The translations under genes were made by a program, and so were the position numbers. Positions 1-7,489 of a stretch of DNA of 18,146 nucleotides are shown here, one piece after another (position 1 is the stretch's first letter; each line of letters starts with the position of its first letter). The DNA comes from EC70 sp018675395. Its GTDB lineage: Bacteria > Verrucomicrobiota > Verrucomicrobiia > Verrucomicrobiales > DEV007. The notes below the pieces were generated by a model that saw only the letters and a list, made by a program, of their open reading frames with translations, was not told where the DNA came from and did not search any database. The stretch spans positions 1 to 18,146 of the forward strand of contig JABGYE010000301.1 of assembly GCA_018675395.1 (NCBI GenBank), read 5' to 3'.

Positions 1-144
1 GCTAAGCGTAAGCCTGCTAAGAAGGCTGCTAAGAAGCCTGCTAAGAAGGCTGCTAAGAAGCCTGCTAAGAAGGCTGCTAAGAAGCCTGCTAAGAAGGCTG
101 CTAAGCGTAAACCTGCTAAGAAGGCTGCTAAGAAGCGTAAGTAG
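1..144 (+). CDS. Histone H1-like Lys/Ala/Pro-rich protein, C-terminal fragment
   Basis: The frame is open from the window edge to a TAG at 142-144, so only the last 47 residues are visible. They consist almost entirely of Ala, Lys and Pro with a few Arg, built on the repeat AAKKPAKK and ending in KKRK. The DNA repeats a 24-bp unit nearly perfectly. Such tails are known from eukaryotic linker histone H1 and from bacterial H1-like proteins, which bind DNA through charge and help compact the nucleoid. The N-terminal part is outside the window, so whether this is a free H1-like protein or a tail fused to a folded domain (for instance on an HU-like or other protein) cannot be told. A strong terminator follows about 90 bases downstream. 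Confidence 0.75.
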   Translation, partial: AKRKPAKKAAKKPAKKAAKKPAKKAAKKPAKKAAKRKPAKKAAKKRK

Positions 145-230
145 CGTTGCTACTTTGAGCGCAACTTATAGTAACCTCACGCTAGCGCTCGCAGGAGAAT
201 TTATTTTTCTGAGTTTCAGCAAGTAGGATC

Positions 231-268
231 ACAAAAGCTCTGGCTCGAAAGTGCCAGAGCTTTTTTGT
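231..268 (+). terminator. Rho-independent terminator after the H1-like gene
   Basis: A 12-bp perfect stem (233-244 with 253-264, core AGCTCTGGC/GCCAGAGCT) closes an 8-base loop and runs into six T residues (261-266). It also has A residues on the 5' side, so it could act on both strands. It ends the H1-like transcript and separates it from the tRNA promoter. Confidence 0.85.
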
Positions 269-323
269 GCCTATTTTTATCCGATGCTCTAAAATAATAA
301 TAAAAACTGTAATTGAAAATGGG

Positions 324-352
324 TTGAGTATCTTACGCTCTGTGTGTAAATA
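324..352 (+). promoter_or_regulatory. Sigma70-type promoter for the tRNA-Val gene
   Basis: TTGAGT at 324-329 and TAAATA at 347-352 are separated by 17 bases, the optimal spacing. Transcription would begin near 359, about 9 bases before the mature tRNA 5' end at 368. The assignment rests on motif match and position. Confidence 0.55.
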
Positions 353-367
353 AGTGTATTAAAGCAT

Positions 368-442
368 GCGCGGTTAGCTCAGGGGTAGAGCACCACATTG
401 ACATTGTGGGGGTCACTGGTTCAAATCCAGTATCGCGCACCA
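368..442 (+). tRNA. tRNA-Val (anticodon GAC)
   Basis: A complete cloverleaf is visible. The acceptor stem is 368-374 with 432-438 (GCGCGGT/ATCGCGC, one G-U pair), followed by discriminator A439 and an encoded CCA at 440-442. The anticodon stem CCACA/TGTGG (393-397 with 405-409) encloses the loop TTGACAT, giving anticodon GAC at 400-402, which reads valine GUC and GUU. The T arm carries the usual GGTTCAAATC. It is a single tRNA gene, convergent with the cysI gene on the other strand. Confidence 0.95.
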
Positions 443-460
443 TTTTCTTCGGATGATCTA

Positions 461-478
461 TAAAACAAAAGTGTTTTA
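461..478. terminator. Small AT-rich hairpin between tRNA-Val and cysI
   Basis: TAAAACA (461-467) pairs with TGTTTTA (472-478) around a 4-base loop, overlapping the cysI stop codon. Both converging transcripts would run through it. The stem contains only two G-C pairs and has little T-tract, so terminator function is plausible but weak. Confidence 0.3.
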
Positions 479-2185
479 ATATTCGTTCTTTTCCAAATGA
501 AACTGTTTAGGAATTGGATGAATTGATTCTTCGTGAGTTCGGCCCCAGAATTCACTAAATGTTTCTTCTCTTAATCGATTTTTCACAAAGTCCTGTAGGA
601 GAATTCGAATTTCACTTTGTATTTCATCGAACAAAATTGATTTCTTATGGAGACTTGCTAAACGATCTCCAGAACTAGATCCGCCAACAAACATGGCGTA
701 TTTATTAGGTGCTCTACCGACAAATGCAAAATCAGCATTGTATGGCCTTGCGCAACCATTTGGACAACCCGTCATTCTGATTAATATTTGATCTTTCTCT
801 AACTTTAATTCGCTTAAGAGAGAATCAATGGAATCTAATAACGCATCAAAAACACGTTCACTCTCTGAGAGAGCAAGGCCACAAGTGGGCAAAGCGACAC
901 AAGCATGCGCGGTTTGACGGGTAGCAGTAAAATCATCCCCGATCGCTATGTTAAAATCTCTTAAAATCTGATCGATATGAGGGCGATTGTTTTTTTCTAT
1001 ATCGTAAAAGTAAATATTTGCATTTGGTGTTATTCGAATTGGGCAATTGAATTTTTGTGCAATTTGGCGGAAGGCAGTTCGATTTTGTTTTTCTTCATTA
1101 TCTTTAATTCTTCCCTGAGCTACATGAATACCAACAAAGAGTTTTCCGTCTCCTTGTTCGTGCCAGCCCAATTGATCTGAGACCGTTTTAAAGTTCGCTT
1201 CTCTAATTTCCTGGGTAGGAAAATCGATGATCTTTTGAACTTTTGTCTTAAACCAATCAATGCCTCTTTCCGCTACAAGATACTTTAACCGTGCATGTCT
1301 ACGATCTGTTCTATCACCATTATCTCTTTGTACAATTATGATCGCTTCACATGCTTTTGCGATGTCTTTTTTTGCACAGTAAAATAAAGGCTGGGCAAGG
1401 CATGGATAAGTTGTCTCTTTGCCATGGGTCATTCCGAAACCGCCACCAACATAAATTGAATAACCCAGCACTTTATTATTCTCTGTATGCATAACTAACC
1501 CAATATCTTGACTGTACAGATCCACATCATTGCGTGGTGGTATGGCAATTCCGATTTTGAATTTTCGAGGTAAATATAGCTCCCCGTAGAGTGGCTCATT
1601 TTCTGGTTCACTTAAATTGTTAGTATCTAGTTCTAACTTTTCACCATTTAACCAGATTGAACTGTAAGAGCTTGTTTGTGCGCTGAATAATTCACTTATT
1701 TCATCTGCTAACTCAAGCGCTGATGCGTGAGCTTCATTTTTTATTGGTGCTGCAGGGGCCATGGTGTTTCTTACGACATCTCCGCATGCGCCCCATGTTG
1801 TTAACCCGCAATCGGAAATGTATCGAATTGCATCACGAAGCTGTCCTTTCAGAATGCCGTGCAATTGGATTCCCTGCCTTGTAGTTAACCGCATTGTTGA
1901 ATCCCCTAACTTATCAGCCATAGAATCGTGGATTAGGTATTGTTCAGAAGTAAGTGTTCCTGAAGGCATTTTGGTGCGGACCATGAACATCCACTCCTTT
2001 TCGAGTTTTTGCTTGCGGCGTTCTTTGCGGCTGTCCCGGTTGTCCTGTTGATAGCTGCCGTGAAATTTTAGTAATTGATATTCAGCTTCTTGAAAATGAG
2101 ATTCGCTTGAAAGTAGCGTTTCAATTATCTTCCCGTAAAGCCCTCGGCTTTCAGCTTTGATTTCTTCTACGCTTTGACGTGCCAT
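476..2185 (-). CDS. cysI: Sulfite reductase hemoprotein (beta subunit), CysI family
   Basis: This cytoplasmic enzyme reduces sulfite to sulfide with six electrons for cysteine synthesis, using siroheme coupled to a [4Fe-4S] cluster. The 569 residues match the usual length of about 570. The cluster ligands are clear: C429-x5-C435 in ACVALPTCGLALSE and C474-x3-C478 in TGCPNGCARPYNADF. R139 (VVRNTMAP) and K208/K210 (LPRKFKIG) sit where siroheme-binding basic residues occur in the E. coli enzyme. The two-fold nitrite/sulfite reductase architecture is evident, and the NADWF-type siroheme-less nitrite reductase features are absent. No cysJ flavoprotein, cysH or sat gene lies beside it, so the electron donor (flavoprotein or ferredoxin) is not shown by context. 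The ATG start has no Shine-Dalgarno motif; an operator-like inverted repeat lies about 85-110 bases upstream. Confidence 0.93.
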   Translation of the reverse strand: MARQSVEEIKAESRGLYGKIIETLLSSESHFQEAEYQLLKFHGSYQQDNRDSRKERRKQKLEKEWMFMVRTKMPSGTLTSEQYLIHDSMADKLGDSTMRLTTRQGIQLHGILKGQLRDAIRYISDCGLTTWGACGDVVRNTMAPAAPIKNEAHASALELADEISELFSAQTSSYSSIWLNGEKLELDTNNLSEPENEPLYGELYLPRKFKIGIAIPPRNDVDLYSQDIGLVMHTENNKVLGYSIYVGGGFGMTHGKETTYPCLAQPLFYCAKKDIAKACEAIIIVQRDNGDRTDRRHARLKYLVAERGIDWFKTKVQKIIDFPTQEIREANFKTVSDQLGWHEQGDGKLFVGIHVAQGRIKDNEEKQNRTAFRQIAQKFNCPIRITPNANIYFYDIEKNNRPHIDQILRDFNIAIGDDFTATRQTAHACVALPTCGLALSESERVFDALLDSIDSLLSELKLEKDQILIRMTGCPNGCARPYNADFAFVGRAPNKYAMFVGGSSSGDRLASLHKKSILFDEIQSEIRILLQDFVKNRLREETFSEFWGRTHEESIHPIPKQFHLEKNEY

Positions 2186-2269
2186 GCAAATTGAGGGGTT
2201 CGTTTCTTTTTGGTAATTAGTAAAATCTAATTGTGATTAAATCCTTATTAGATAATCTTTAATGATAGA

Positions 2270-2295
2270 AATAGGGGTCTAAAATACACCCTATT
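2270..2295. promoter_or_regulatory. Operator-like inverted repeat upstream of cysI
   Basis: AATAGGG (2270-2276) and CCCTATT (2289-2295) form a perfect 7-bp inverted repeat with a 12-base AT-rich centre, in the 167-base gap between the GNAT gene and cysI. The ATA...TAT ends and 26-bp span resemble operators of Rrf2-family regulators (IscR type 1, CymR-like), which control sulfur and Fe-S genes. This is inference from shape; no regulator gene is in the window. Confidence 0.4.
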
Positions 2296-2352
2296 CTCGA
2301 TAGGTAAAATCTAGAATGGAGCATTGTATTTAAGTGCTTCAGATATTTATCT

Positions 2353-2832
2353 TCAATCAAGATGAAGTCTCATCGGGATCATTTTTGAAAATTGAAATCC
2401 TTCTTTATTAAAGAAATCCTGCGATTCAGCACTGATTTTATCGGTTAAGAGGGTAATCCGCTTAAAATCTTTTTGTTGTGCAAATTCTTTAACAGCCGTT
2501 AGAAGTTTTTTTCCGTAACCTTGCCCACGATTCATTGGATGAATTATGAAGTCTTCTAATAGAAGAACTAATCCTCCTTCTGCAGTGCTTATAGTAAAGA
2601 GCATGTTTACCATACCAATAATCTTAGATTCATTTTTTATGACGAGGACTCGTCCACGATGAGGGTGCTCCAAGATTAATTTTAGACCTTCTTCTTGTTT
2701 TTTTGAATTAGGTTCGAAATCACCTTCCATTTCAAACAGTTCCATTAGGAGCTGTATGAGTTGAGGTAAATCAGCCAAAATTGCTGAAGCAATTGCAGTA
2801 TCGTCAGAGGAAACAATTTTTTGGGGAGGCAT
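2353..2832 (-). CDS. GNAT-family N-acetyltransferase
   Basis: The 159 residues match a single GNAT domain, which transfers an acetyl group from acetyl-CoA to an amine; the substrate cannot be read from sequence. The acetyl-CoA pyrophosphate loop is visible as RGQGYGKKLL near residues 101-110, directly after the beta-4 strand (LLLEDFIIHP). The following KRITLLTD strand and the FFNKEGFQF segment are the usual C-terminal GNAT motif B. An N-terminal helix rich in Leu/Glu (about 22-37) fits the alpha1-alpha2 region. It lies upstream of cysI on the same strand with a 167-base gap, so co-transcription is possible, but the inverted repeat between them suggests cysI has its own control. The ATG start lacks a Shine-Dalgarno motif. 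Confidence 0.85.
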   Translation of the reverse strand: MPPQKIVSSDDTAIASAILADLPQLIQLLMELFEMEGDFEPNSKKQEEGLKLILEHPHRGRVLVIKNESKIIGMVNMLFTISTAEGGLVLLLEDFIIHPMNRGQGYGKKLLTAVKEFAQQKDFKRITLLTDKISAESQDFFNKEGFQFSKMIPMRLHLD

Positions 2833-2965
2833 TTTGTTACGGGAAATTAACAGTGATTGCTGAATTGTATAAATAAATCATTATAAGTGGTGAATAATTA
2901 GACTATTTTATTTAATTCATATGAAAATTATATGTTGATTAAAAATTAATAATTATTACTTTCCG

Positions 2966-2971
2966 TATACT
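2966..2971 (+). promoter_or_regulatory. Possible -10 element before the coiled-coil gene
   Basis: TATACT at 2966-2971 is a good -10 match in a very AT-rich stretch, but no convincing -35 hexamer is found at 16-18 bases upstream. If used, transcription would begin about 8 bases before the TTG start at 2987, giving a nearly leaderless mRNA. Confidence 0.25.
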
Positions 2972-2986
2972 AATTTCTACTGACCA

Positions 2987-3724
2987 TTGCGATTTTTTGT
3001 TTTTTCTCTAATTCTTTCATTTTTATTAATCCTACTAGGAATCACCGGTAGTAAAGTTCGCAGTATGTCTGTCCGGCTTGATTTCCTTAAATCCCAGAGT
3101 GCTGGATTTGAAAAACATTTAGAAGCTGCACTAGTAGAAAACGCTAGTCATATCGAGAAATTGCAAAGTTATCAATCTGTGTTGCATGTAGCGCAGGGCT
3201 CGAATACAGCCCTCTCTAAGCGTGTTTTAGAGCAAGAGTATAACGTTGAGAAGCTGCAGATTAATTTAGCATCGGTTTTAAGAGAGAATTATTTAACTAA
3301 AGAGAAGTGGAACGAGGAAAAGTATATTCTTCAAGAGGAGAAAAAAGAGATTAAGGCAGAGTTTCAGGCCTTGAGTCAGGCCCTGTCCTCTCAGTCAAAG
3401 AAATTGGCTAAGATTGGTGAGGAGTATAATATTTTGCGAGTTAATTATGAAGAATCTCGAAGTGATAGCAGTCAATTACTTAAAGCAAACCAATTGAAAG
3501 AGTTAGCGCTTGAGAATTTAAAGATGCGCATGGAAAAACTGCAAATGGATAATATTTTTTTGTCAGCAAGGTTGGATTTTGCTGAAAAGGAATCGATTCT
3601 TTTTAGTGTTCAGAACAAAAAATCTGCCGCTCAATTGAGTGTCTTACGTGATATTTATGATGGTAACGGCTTGATTACCGGTCAGGATGATAAAAAGAAA
3701 TCAATTGAAGGAATTGATAGGTGA
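2987..3724 (+). CDS. Membrane-anchored coiled-coil protein of unknown function
   Basis: I do not recognise a named family. The 245-residue product begins with one hydrophobic segment (residues about 4-20, FFVFSLILSFLLILLGITG), which is either an uncleaved membrane anchor or a signal peptide. From about residue 30 to 215 it is almost continuous Leu/Glu/Lys/Gln-rich heptad-like sequence, predicted to be a long coiled coil. There is no cysteine. The tail (from about 220) is charged and probably disordered. The start is a TTG at 2987; no ATG in frame would keep the hydrophobic segment, so TTG is preferred. It probably sits in the periplasm or cell envelope as a structural or scaffold element. It stands alone between the divergent GNAT gene and the oppositely oriented 6S RNA, and ends just before a shared terminator. 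Confidence 0.7.
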   Translation: MRFFVFSLILSFLLILLGITGSKVRSMSVRLDFLKSQSAGFEKHLEAALVENASHIEKLQSYQSVLHVAQGSNTALSKRVLEQEYNVEKLQINLASVLRENYLTKEKWNEEKYILQEEKKEIKAEFQALSQALSSQSKKLAKIGEEYNILRVNYEESRSDSSQLLKANQLKELALENLKMRMEKLQMDNIFLSARLDFAEKESILFSVQNKKSAAQLSVLRDIYDGNGLITGQDDKKKSIEGIDR

Positions 3725-3744
3725 TTTGGTTTCTTATAGTAATG

Positions 3745-3778
3745 AAAAAGCACTCCAGACTCAACTGCAGTGCTTTTT
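3745..3778. terminator. Bidirectional terminator of the coiled-coil gene and 6S RNA
   Basis: AAAAAGCACT (3745-3754) pairs perfectly with AGTGCTTTTT (3769-3778) around a 14-base loop. Read on the plus strand it ends the coiled-coil gene 20 bases after its stop. Read on the minus strand it follows directly after the 6S RNA closing stem and ends in five T residues. Confidence 0.8.
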
Positions 3779-3780
3779 AA

Positions 3781-3976
3781 TTGAGGCCCCACATTATGCC
3801 GACAGCGGAACTTGAGGGCTCACGTTTCCCGGTAAATTCCAGGTGGGTGGCCGCCTTGCTGAAATCTGCCTTCCAGCGAAGGCCTGACATCAAACAACCG
3901 GCTAAGCCTCCCTTTAACGTACTAACGGGCCGGGCCCATGTTATCCGCCAACGCGAACACGGCAGGGTTCTCTCAA
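3781..3976 (-). ncRNA. ssrS: 6S RNA (regulator of RNA polymerase)
   Basis: This stretch is GC-rich against AT-rich surroundings and folds, on the minus strand, into one long rod. In order from the base: TTGAG/CTCAA, CCC/GGG, TGCCG/CGGCA, GCGGA/TCCGC, GGGC/GCCC, CCGG/CCGG, GGGaGGC/GCCaCCC and an apical hairpin GCCTTC-GCTG-GAAGGC (3868-3883). The 5' strand carries CCCTGCCGTGTTCGC and the 3' strand CGGCAT. These resemble the conserved closing-stem sequences of proteobacterial 6S RNA (TGTTCGC, GCGGCAT), and the length of about 190 nt fits. 6S RNA mimics an open promoter and traps housekeeping RNA polymerase. It lies 52 bases after pheT in the same orientation, so it may be processed from that transcript or have its own weak promoter. 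The reading frames inside are not protein-like. Identity as 6S is an inference from fold and motifs; that it is a structured RNA is much surer. Confidence 0.75.
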
Positions 3977-4028
3977 AACTAAAAATCAAAGAACATTTCC
4001 TGGTGTATTTATTCCCAAGATTATATTT

Positions 4029-6395
4029 TTAACGAAATTCTATTGGCAGTTTTAATCTCAATTCACTGAGGATCTTCTCATGCTCTATATCAACTTCCGC
4101 TGACTTTAATGTGCGCTCATGATTGCGATAGGTCAACGAATAAGCAATTGATTTTTTATTTTTATCCATTCGATTTCCAGTCTCATCGTAAAATAAATCA
4201 AAGATTTTAAATGATTCTAGTAGATTGGAATCTATACCTCTTAAGACTTTTTCGATTTCTATATTAGGTAATGAAAGAGGCACCTCCATGGCGATGTCGC
4301 GGCGAATAGATGGATATTTTGGTAGCTCCTTATAGATAATTTGTTGTGAATGTTCTTCAAAAACTAAATCTAGATTGATTTCTCCTACAAATACTGGATG
4401 CCGAGCATCTATTTGCCGAGCTCTTGAAGGTGAGATTTGAGCTGCACGGCCTATAATTTTATCTTCTATTGCAATGTTGGCAATGAATGCGGCGTTTTCT
4501 TGCTTTAAGTCAGCAATAATAAATTCTATAGGTTTATCGATTATTCGTTCTATTATACCTTTTAATGTATAAAAATCAGAAGGATTTGGAGATGGATTGA
4601 TCCATGAGCTCTGATCTGGTCCAGAAATAAGAATGGCTAAATGTTGAGCTTCCTCATTTATTTTATTTCCAGGGAATACAGTGCCTGTCTCAAAAAAGCG
4701 TAATTCTTCTGCGCCTTGATGTAAATTGCGTTCTGCTACATCGATCAAAGAAGCGATTAGTCCAGTGCGCATGTGGGTCAGGTCATCGCTTAGTGGGTTT
4801 TTAACCGCAATAGCATTGGAATTGTCAGTGCATACACAATCAGCAATCTTGAGTTTTGATGTCAGTTTAATTGTACGTGCTTCATAGAAACCAATTGATG
4901 AAAGTTCATTAGCCGTAGCTTCTATAAAGTCAAAGAAATGGTCAGCTTTTGAGGATTTAGAGAACCAGCCCGCATGGCGTGATGGAATATTGTCGATTCC
5001 GTAAACTCTCGCGATTTCTTCGTGTAGATCGGCGGGTCGAGTTAGATCTCTTCGGTAGCTTGGAATTTCCCAATCAGATATATTATCGGCATCGGCTGTT
5101 TTTCGTAACCTTAATTTTTCAAGAATTTCAAACATTTCTTGATTCTTTAGGTTATGTCCAAGAACTGCTCTGCATTTGTCTGCATCTAACGATATGCTTG
5201 GCAAGGGATCTTGGTTAGCATTAAAAATAACGGTTTCTGTTTTTGCTTCTCCTCCAGCTAATTCCAATATTAATTTCGTAGCTAATTCCGAAGACCCAAT
5301 TATTTGCGAGGGATCCACATCCCTTTCGAATCGATAGCTGGAGTCAGTAGAGATACCAAGGCTTCGACTGCTTTTTCTTATTGATGAAGGGAGAAAGTGA
5401 GCAGATTCGAGGAGCACATCTTGAGAGCTTTCTGTGATTCCGGTGTTAGCTCCCCCCATGATTCCGGCAATAGCAATGGCTTTCATTTTATCAGCAATCA
5501 CTAAGTCATCTATGCTTAGCTCATAGTCTAAACCATCTAGTGCAGTGAATTTTTCACCATCCTTTGCTGCTCTGACACAGATTCCTCCTTCGAGAGTGTT
5601 GAGGTCAAAAGCATGCAAAGGTTGCCCCATTTCCATCATAACGAAGTTTGTGATGTCTACAATATTATTGATTGAGCGTAATCCGATGGATTCAATTTTT
5701 GATTTGAGCCAATCAGGGCTTTGAGCCACATGAACATTTCTGATTATCCGAGTAGTATAAAGGTTACATTTTTTTTGGGCTAAGTTGTCTATTTCTGATG
5801 CATTTGCAATTCGTTGTGGATTTTCAGAAAATGCATAATCAGAATTGCCTTTTAATTTTTTGTGAGACAAAGCTGATAATTCTCTAGCAATGCCCAGATG
5901 GCTAAGGCAATCAGGGCGATTGGGAGTAACCTCTAGATCAAAAATTGTTGGATAGATTGTATTAAGTGGTTCGCCGATATCATATTCTTCAGGTAATATC
6001 CATAATCCTTGGTCATCATTCCCTCCAAGCTCACTTTTGCTACAGAGCATGCCATAAGATTCAGTGCCACGCAGTTTACTTTGTGCGATGGAAAACCCAT
6101 TTCCAAGTTTAGCGCCAGGCAATGCGAGTGGGACTTTATCTCCTATTTTAAAATTTGTTGCTCCACATACTATTTGGCGCAAATCGGCTGTGCCATCATC
6201 TACCATGCAGACTGATAATTTATCCGCGTTGGAATGAGGCTCTATGGTTTTAATTTCTGCAACAATAACTTTGTCAGGCATTGTTATGATATTCTCCACT
6301 TCAATACCTGAGAAAGTCAGAAGACTGTCAAGGTCTTCTGAAGAGTAAGATGTCAGGTCAATATGTTCGCCTAACCAATCGAGTGAAACTTTCAT
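4029..6395 (-). CDS. pheT: Phenylalanyl-tRNA synthetase beta subunit
   Basis: Together with PheS this forms the cytoplasmic alpha2-beta2 enzyme that charges tRNA-Phe. The 788 residues match the bacterial long form. Domains in order: N-terminal MKVSLDWLGEHIDL; an OB-fold tRNA-binding domain at about 42-150 (HSNADKLSVC, GMLCSKSELG); the VTPNRPDCLSHLGIARE element at about 157-173 leading to the B3/B4 editing domain; the B5 domain; a catalytic-like core; and an FDX-ACB anticodon-binding domain over the last 94 residues (YPSIRRDIA). Its ATG overlaps the pheS stop by four bases (ATGA), so the two are translationally coupled. It is the last protein gene of the operon and is followed by the 6S RNA gene. 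Confidence 0.97.
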   Translation of the reverse strand: MKVSLDWLGEHIDLTSYSSEDLDSLLTFSGIEVENIITMPDKVIVAEIKTIEPHSNADKLSVCMVDDGTADLRQIVCGATNFKIGDKVPLALPGAKLGNGFSIAQSKLRGTESYGMLCSKSELGGNDDQGLWILPEEYDIGEPLNTIYPTIFDLEVTPNRPDCLSHLGIARELSALSHKKLKGNSDYAFSENPQRIANASEIDNLAQKKCNLYTTRIIRNVHVAQSPDWLKSKIESIGLRSINNIVDITNFVMMEMGQPLHAFDLNTLEGGICVRAAKDGEKFTALDGLDYELSIDDLVIADKMKAIAIAGIMGGANTGITESSQDVLLESAHFLPSSIRKSSRSLGISTDSSYRFERDVDPSQIIGSSELATKLILELAGGEAKTETVIFNANQDPLPSISLDADKCRAVLGHNLKNQEMFEILEKLRLRKTADADNISDWEIPSYRRDLTRPADLHEEIARVYGIDNIPSRHAGWFSKSSKADHFFDFIEATANELSSIGFYEARTIKLTSKLKIADCVCTDNSNAIAVKNPLSDDLTHMRTGLIASLIDVAERNLHQGAEELRFFETGTVFPGNKINEEAQHLAILISGPDQSSWINPSPNPSDFYTLKGIIERIIDKPIEFIIADLKQENAAFIANIAIEDKIIGRAAQISPSRARQIDARHPVFVGEINLDLVFEEHSQQIIYKELPKYPSIRRDIAMEVPLSLPNIEIEKVLRGIDSNLLESFKIFDLFYDETGNRMDKNKKSIAYSLTYRNHERTLKSAEVDIEHEKILSELRLKLPIEFR

Positions 6396-7408
6396 GAGAA
6401 TTGGTGAAGGAATCTAGTGTCGTTTTCAATTAGTAGGCGGATATCGGAGATTCCCCAACGGATCATGGCCAGTCTTTCTAATCCAAGACCAAATGCGAAC
6501 CCTGAAACTTTATCCGGTGAATAGTTGTCATCGCCTCGTGATTTATTTACTTCGATGAAGACATTAGGATCAACCATTCCGCAACCAGCAACTTCAATCC
6601 ATTTTGGTTGCTTGCCTTGTGCTTGTAGTAGAATGTCGATTTCAAAACTGGGTTCTGTGAAAGGGAAGAAATGAGGGCGGAATCGTATTTGTGTTTTTCT
6701 TCCAAAAATTGAGTGCAATAAAAATTCGAGAGTTCCTTTTAAATCCGCAAGAGAGACATTTTCATCTATGTATAATCCTTCAAGTTGATTGAATTGACTT
6801 AAGTGAGTTGCATCGATTTCGTCCCTTCTGTAGGCAGCACCTGGTGAAATGATGCGAACTGGGAGTTTGTTATTTTGCATTGTTCGTATTTGAACAGTGG
6901 AAGTATGCGTGCGGAGAAGACGACCGTCAGCAAAATAAAATGTATCACTTTCGTTTCTTGCTGGATGATCTTCCGGAGTATTTAATGCATCAAAACAATG
7001 CCATTCTGTTTCTATTTCGGGTCCACTCGCTAATGAAAATCCCATTCGTCTAAGTGCATCTACTGCTTCGCTTAGCATTTGTGAAATGGGGTGACGTCCG
7101 ACCTTCGGTAACGGAGCGCCTGGCAGGGTCACGTCTATGTTGTTGCCTACTTTTTTATCTTCTTCTGCTTGAATGTTTAAGACTTTAGCTTCTAATGCAT
7201 CGTTGATTGCGGTTCTTGCTTTGTTTAACGCTTTTCCCGCCGCAGGTTTTTCTTCTTTGCCAAGATCTTTCATCTTGGAAGCAATGATTGTGACTATTCC
7301 TTTTTTGCCAAGATAGGTTAGCCTCAATTTATCGAGCTCATCAATTGCGCATGCATTAGAGATTGCTAATGTTGCATCTTTTAGAATGTTTTCGAGTTCT
7401 TCGACCAT
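6392..7408 (-). CDS. pheS: Phenylalanyl-tRNA synthetase alpha subunit
   Basis: This is the catalytic subunit, a class II aminoacyl-tRNA synthetase that forms phenylalanyl-adenylate and transfers Phe to tRNA-Phe. At 338 residues it has normal length. An N-terminal coiled-coil tRNA-binding arm covers about 1-85. The catalytic core shows motif 1 (HPISQMLSEAVDALRRMGF, 106-124), motif 2 (PGAAYRRDEIDATHLSQF, 189-206), the substrate-binding FFPFTEPSFEID (247-258) and WIEVAGCGMVDPNVF (270-284), and motif 3 GLGLER (307-312). The amino-acid pocket segment GFAFGLG carries Ala at 305, as in other bacterial PheS. It precedes pheT with a 4-base overlap and lies 81 bases after rplT; that gap holds an inverted repeat. 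The ATG has no Shine-Dalgarno motif. Confidence 0.97.
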   Translation of the reverse strand: MVEELENILKDATLAISNACAIDELDKLRLTYLGKKGIVTIIASKMKDLGKEEKPAAGKALNKARTAINDALEAKVLNIQAEEDKKVGNNIDVTLPGAPLPKVGRHPISQMLSEAVDALRRMGFSLASGPEIETEWHCFDALNTPEDHPARNESDTFYFADGRLLRTHTSTVQIRTMQNNKLPVRIISPGAAYRRDEIDATHLSQFNQLEGLYIDENVSLADLKGTLEFLLHSIFGRKTQIRFRPHFFPFTEPSFEIDILLQAQGKQPKWIEVAGCGMVDPNVFIEVNKSRGDDNYSPDKVSGFAFGLGLERLAMIRWGISDIRLLIENDTRFLHQFS

Positions 7409-7428
7409 ATCATTCTGTGAACAATTAT

Positions 7429-7452
7429 TACGACCTCAAACTTTGGGTCGTA
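7429..7452. repeat. Inverted repeat between rplT and pheS
   Basis: TACGACC (7429-7435) and GGTCGTA (7446-7452) form a 7-bp perfect stem, with CAAA/TTTG symmetry continuing inside. In the minus-strand transcript it forms a compact hairpin about 20 bases before the pheS start. It is not followed by a T-tract, so it is more likely a processing, stability or attenuation element than a terminator. Confidence 0.45.
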
Positions 7453-7489
7453 TGTTACTATGCCGCTATCTTCTTTATAGCTAGAAGAA

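Noticed and set aside
368..442. tRNA-Val as an attachment site for the integrase
   Set aside because: It is more than 15 kb from the recombinase, is flanked by unrelated housekeeping genes, and I saw no copy of its 3' end near the integrase.
3777..4032. Short reading frames on both strands (83 codons plus, 70 codons minus) between the coiled-coil gene and pheT
   Set aside because: They fall inside the rod-like structured RNA; base pairing explains the composition and the encoded peptides show no family features.
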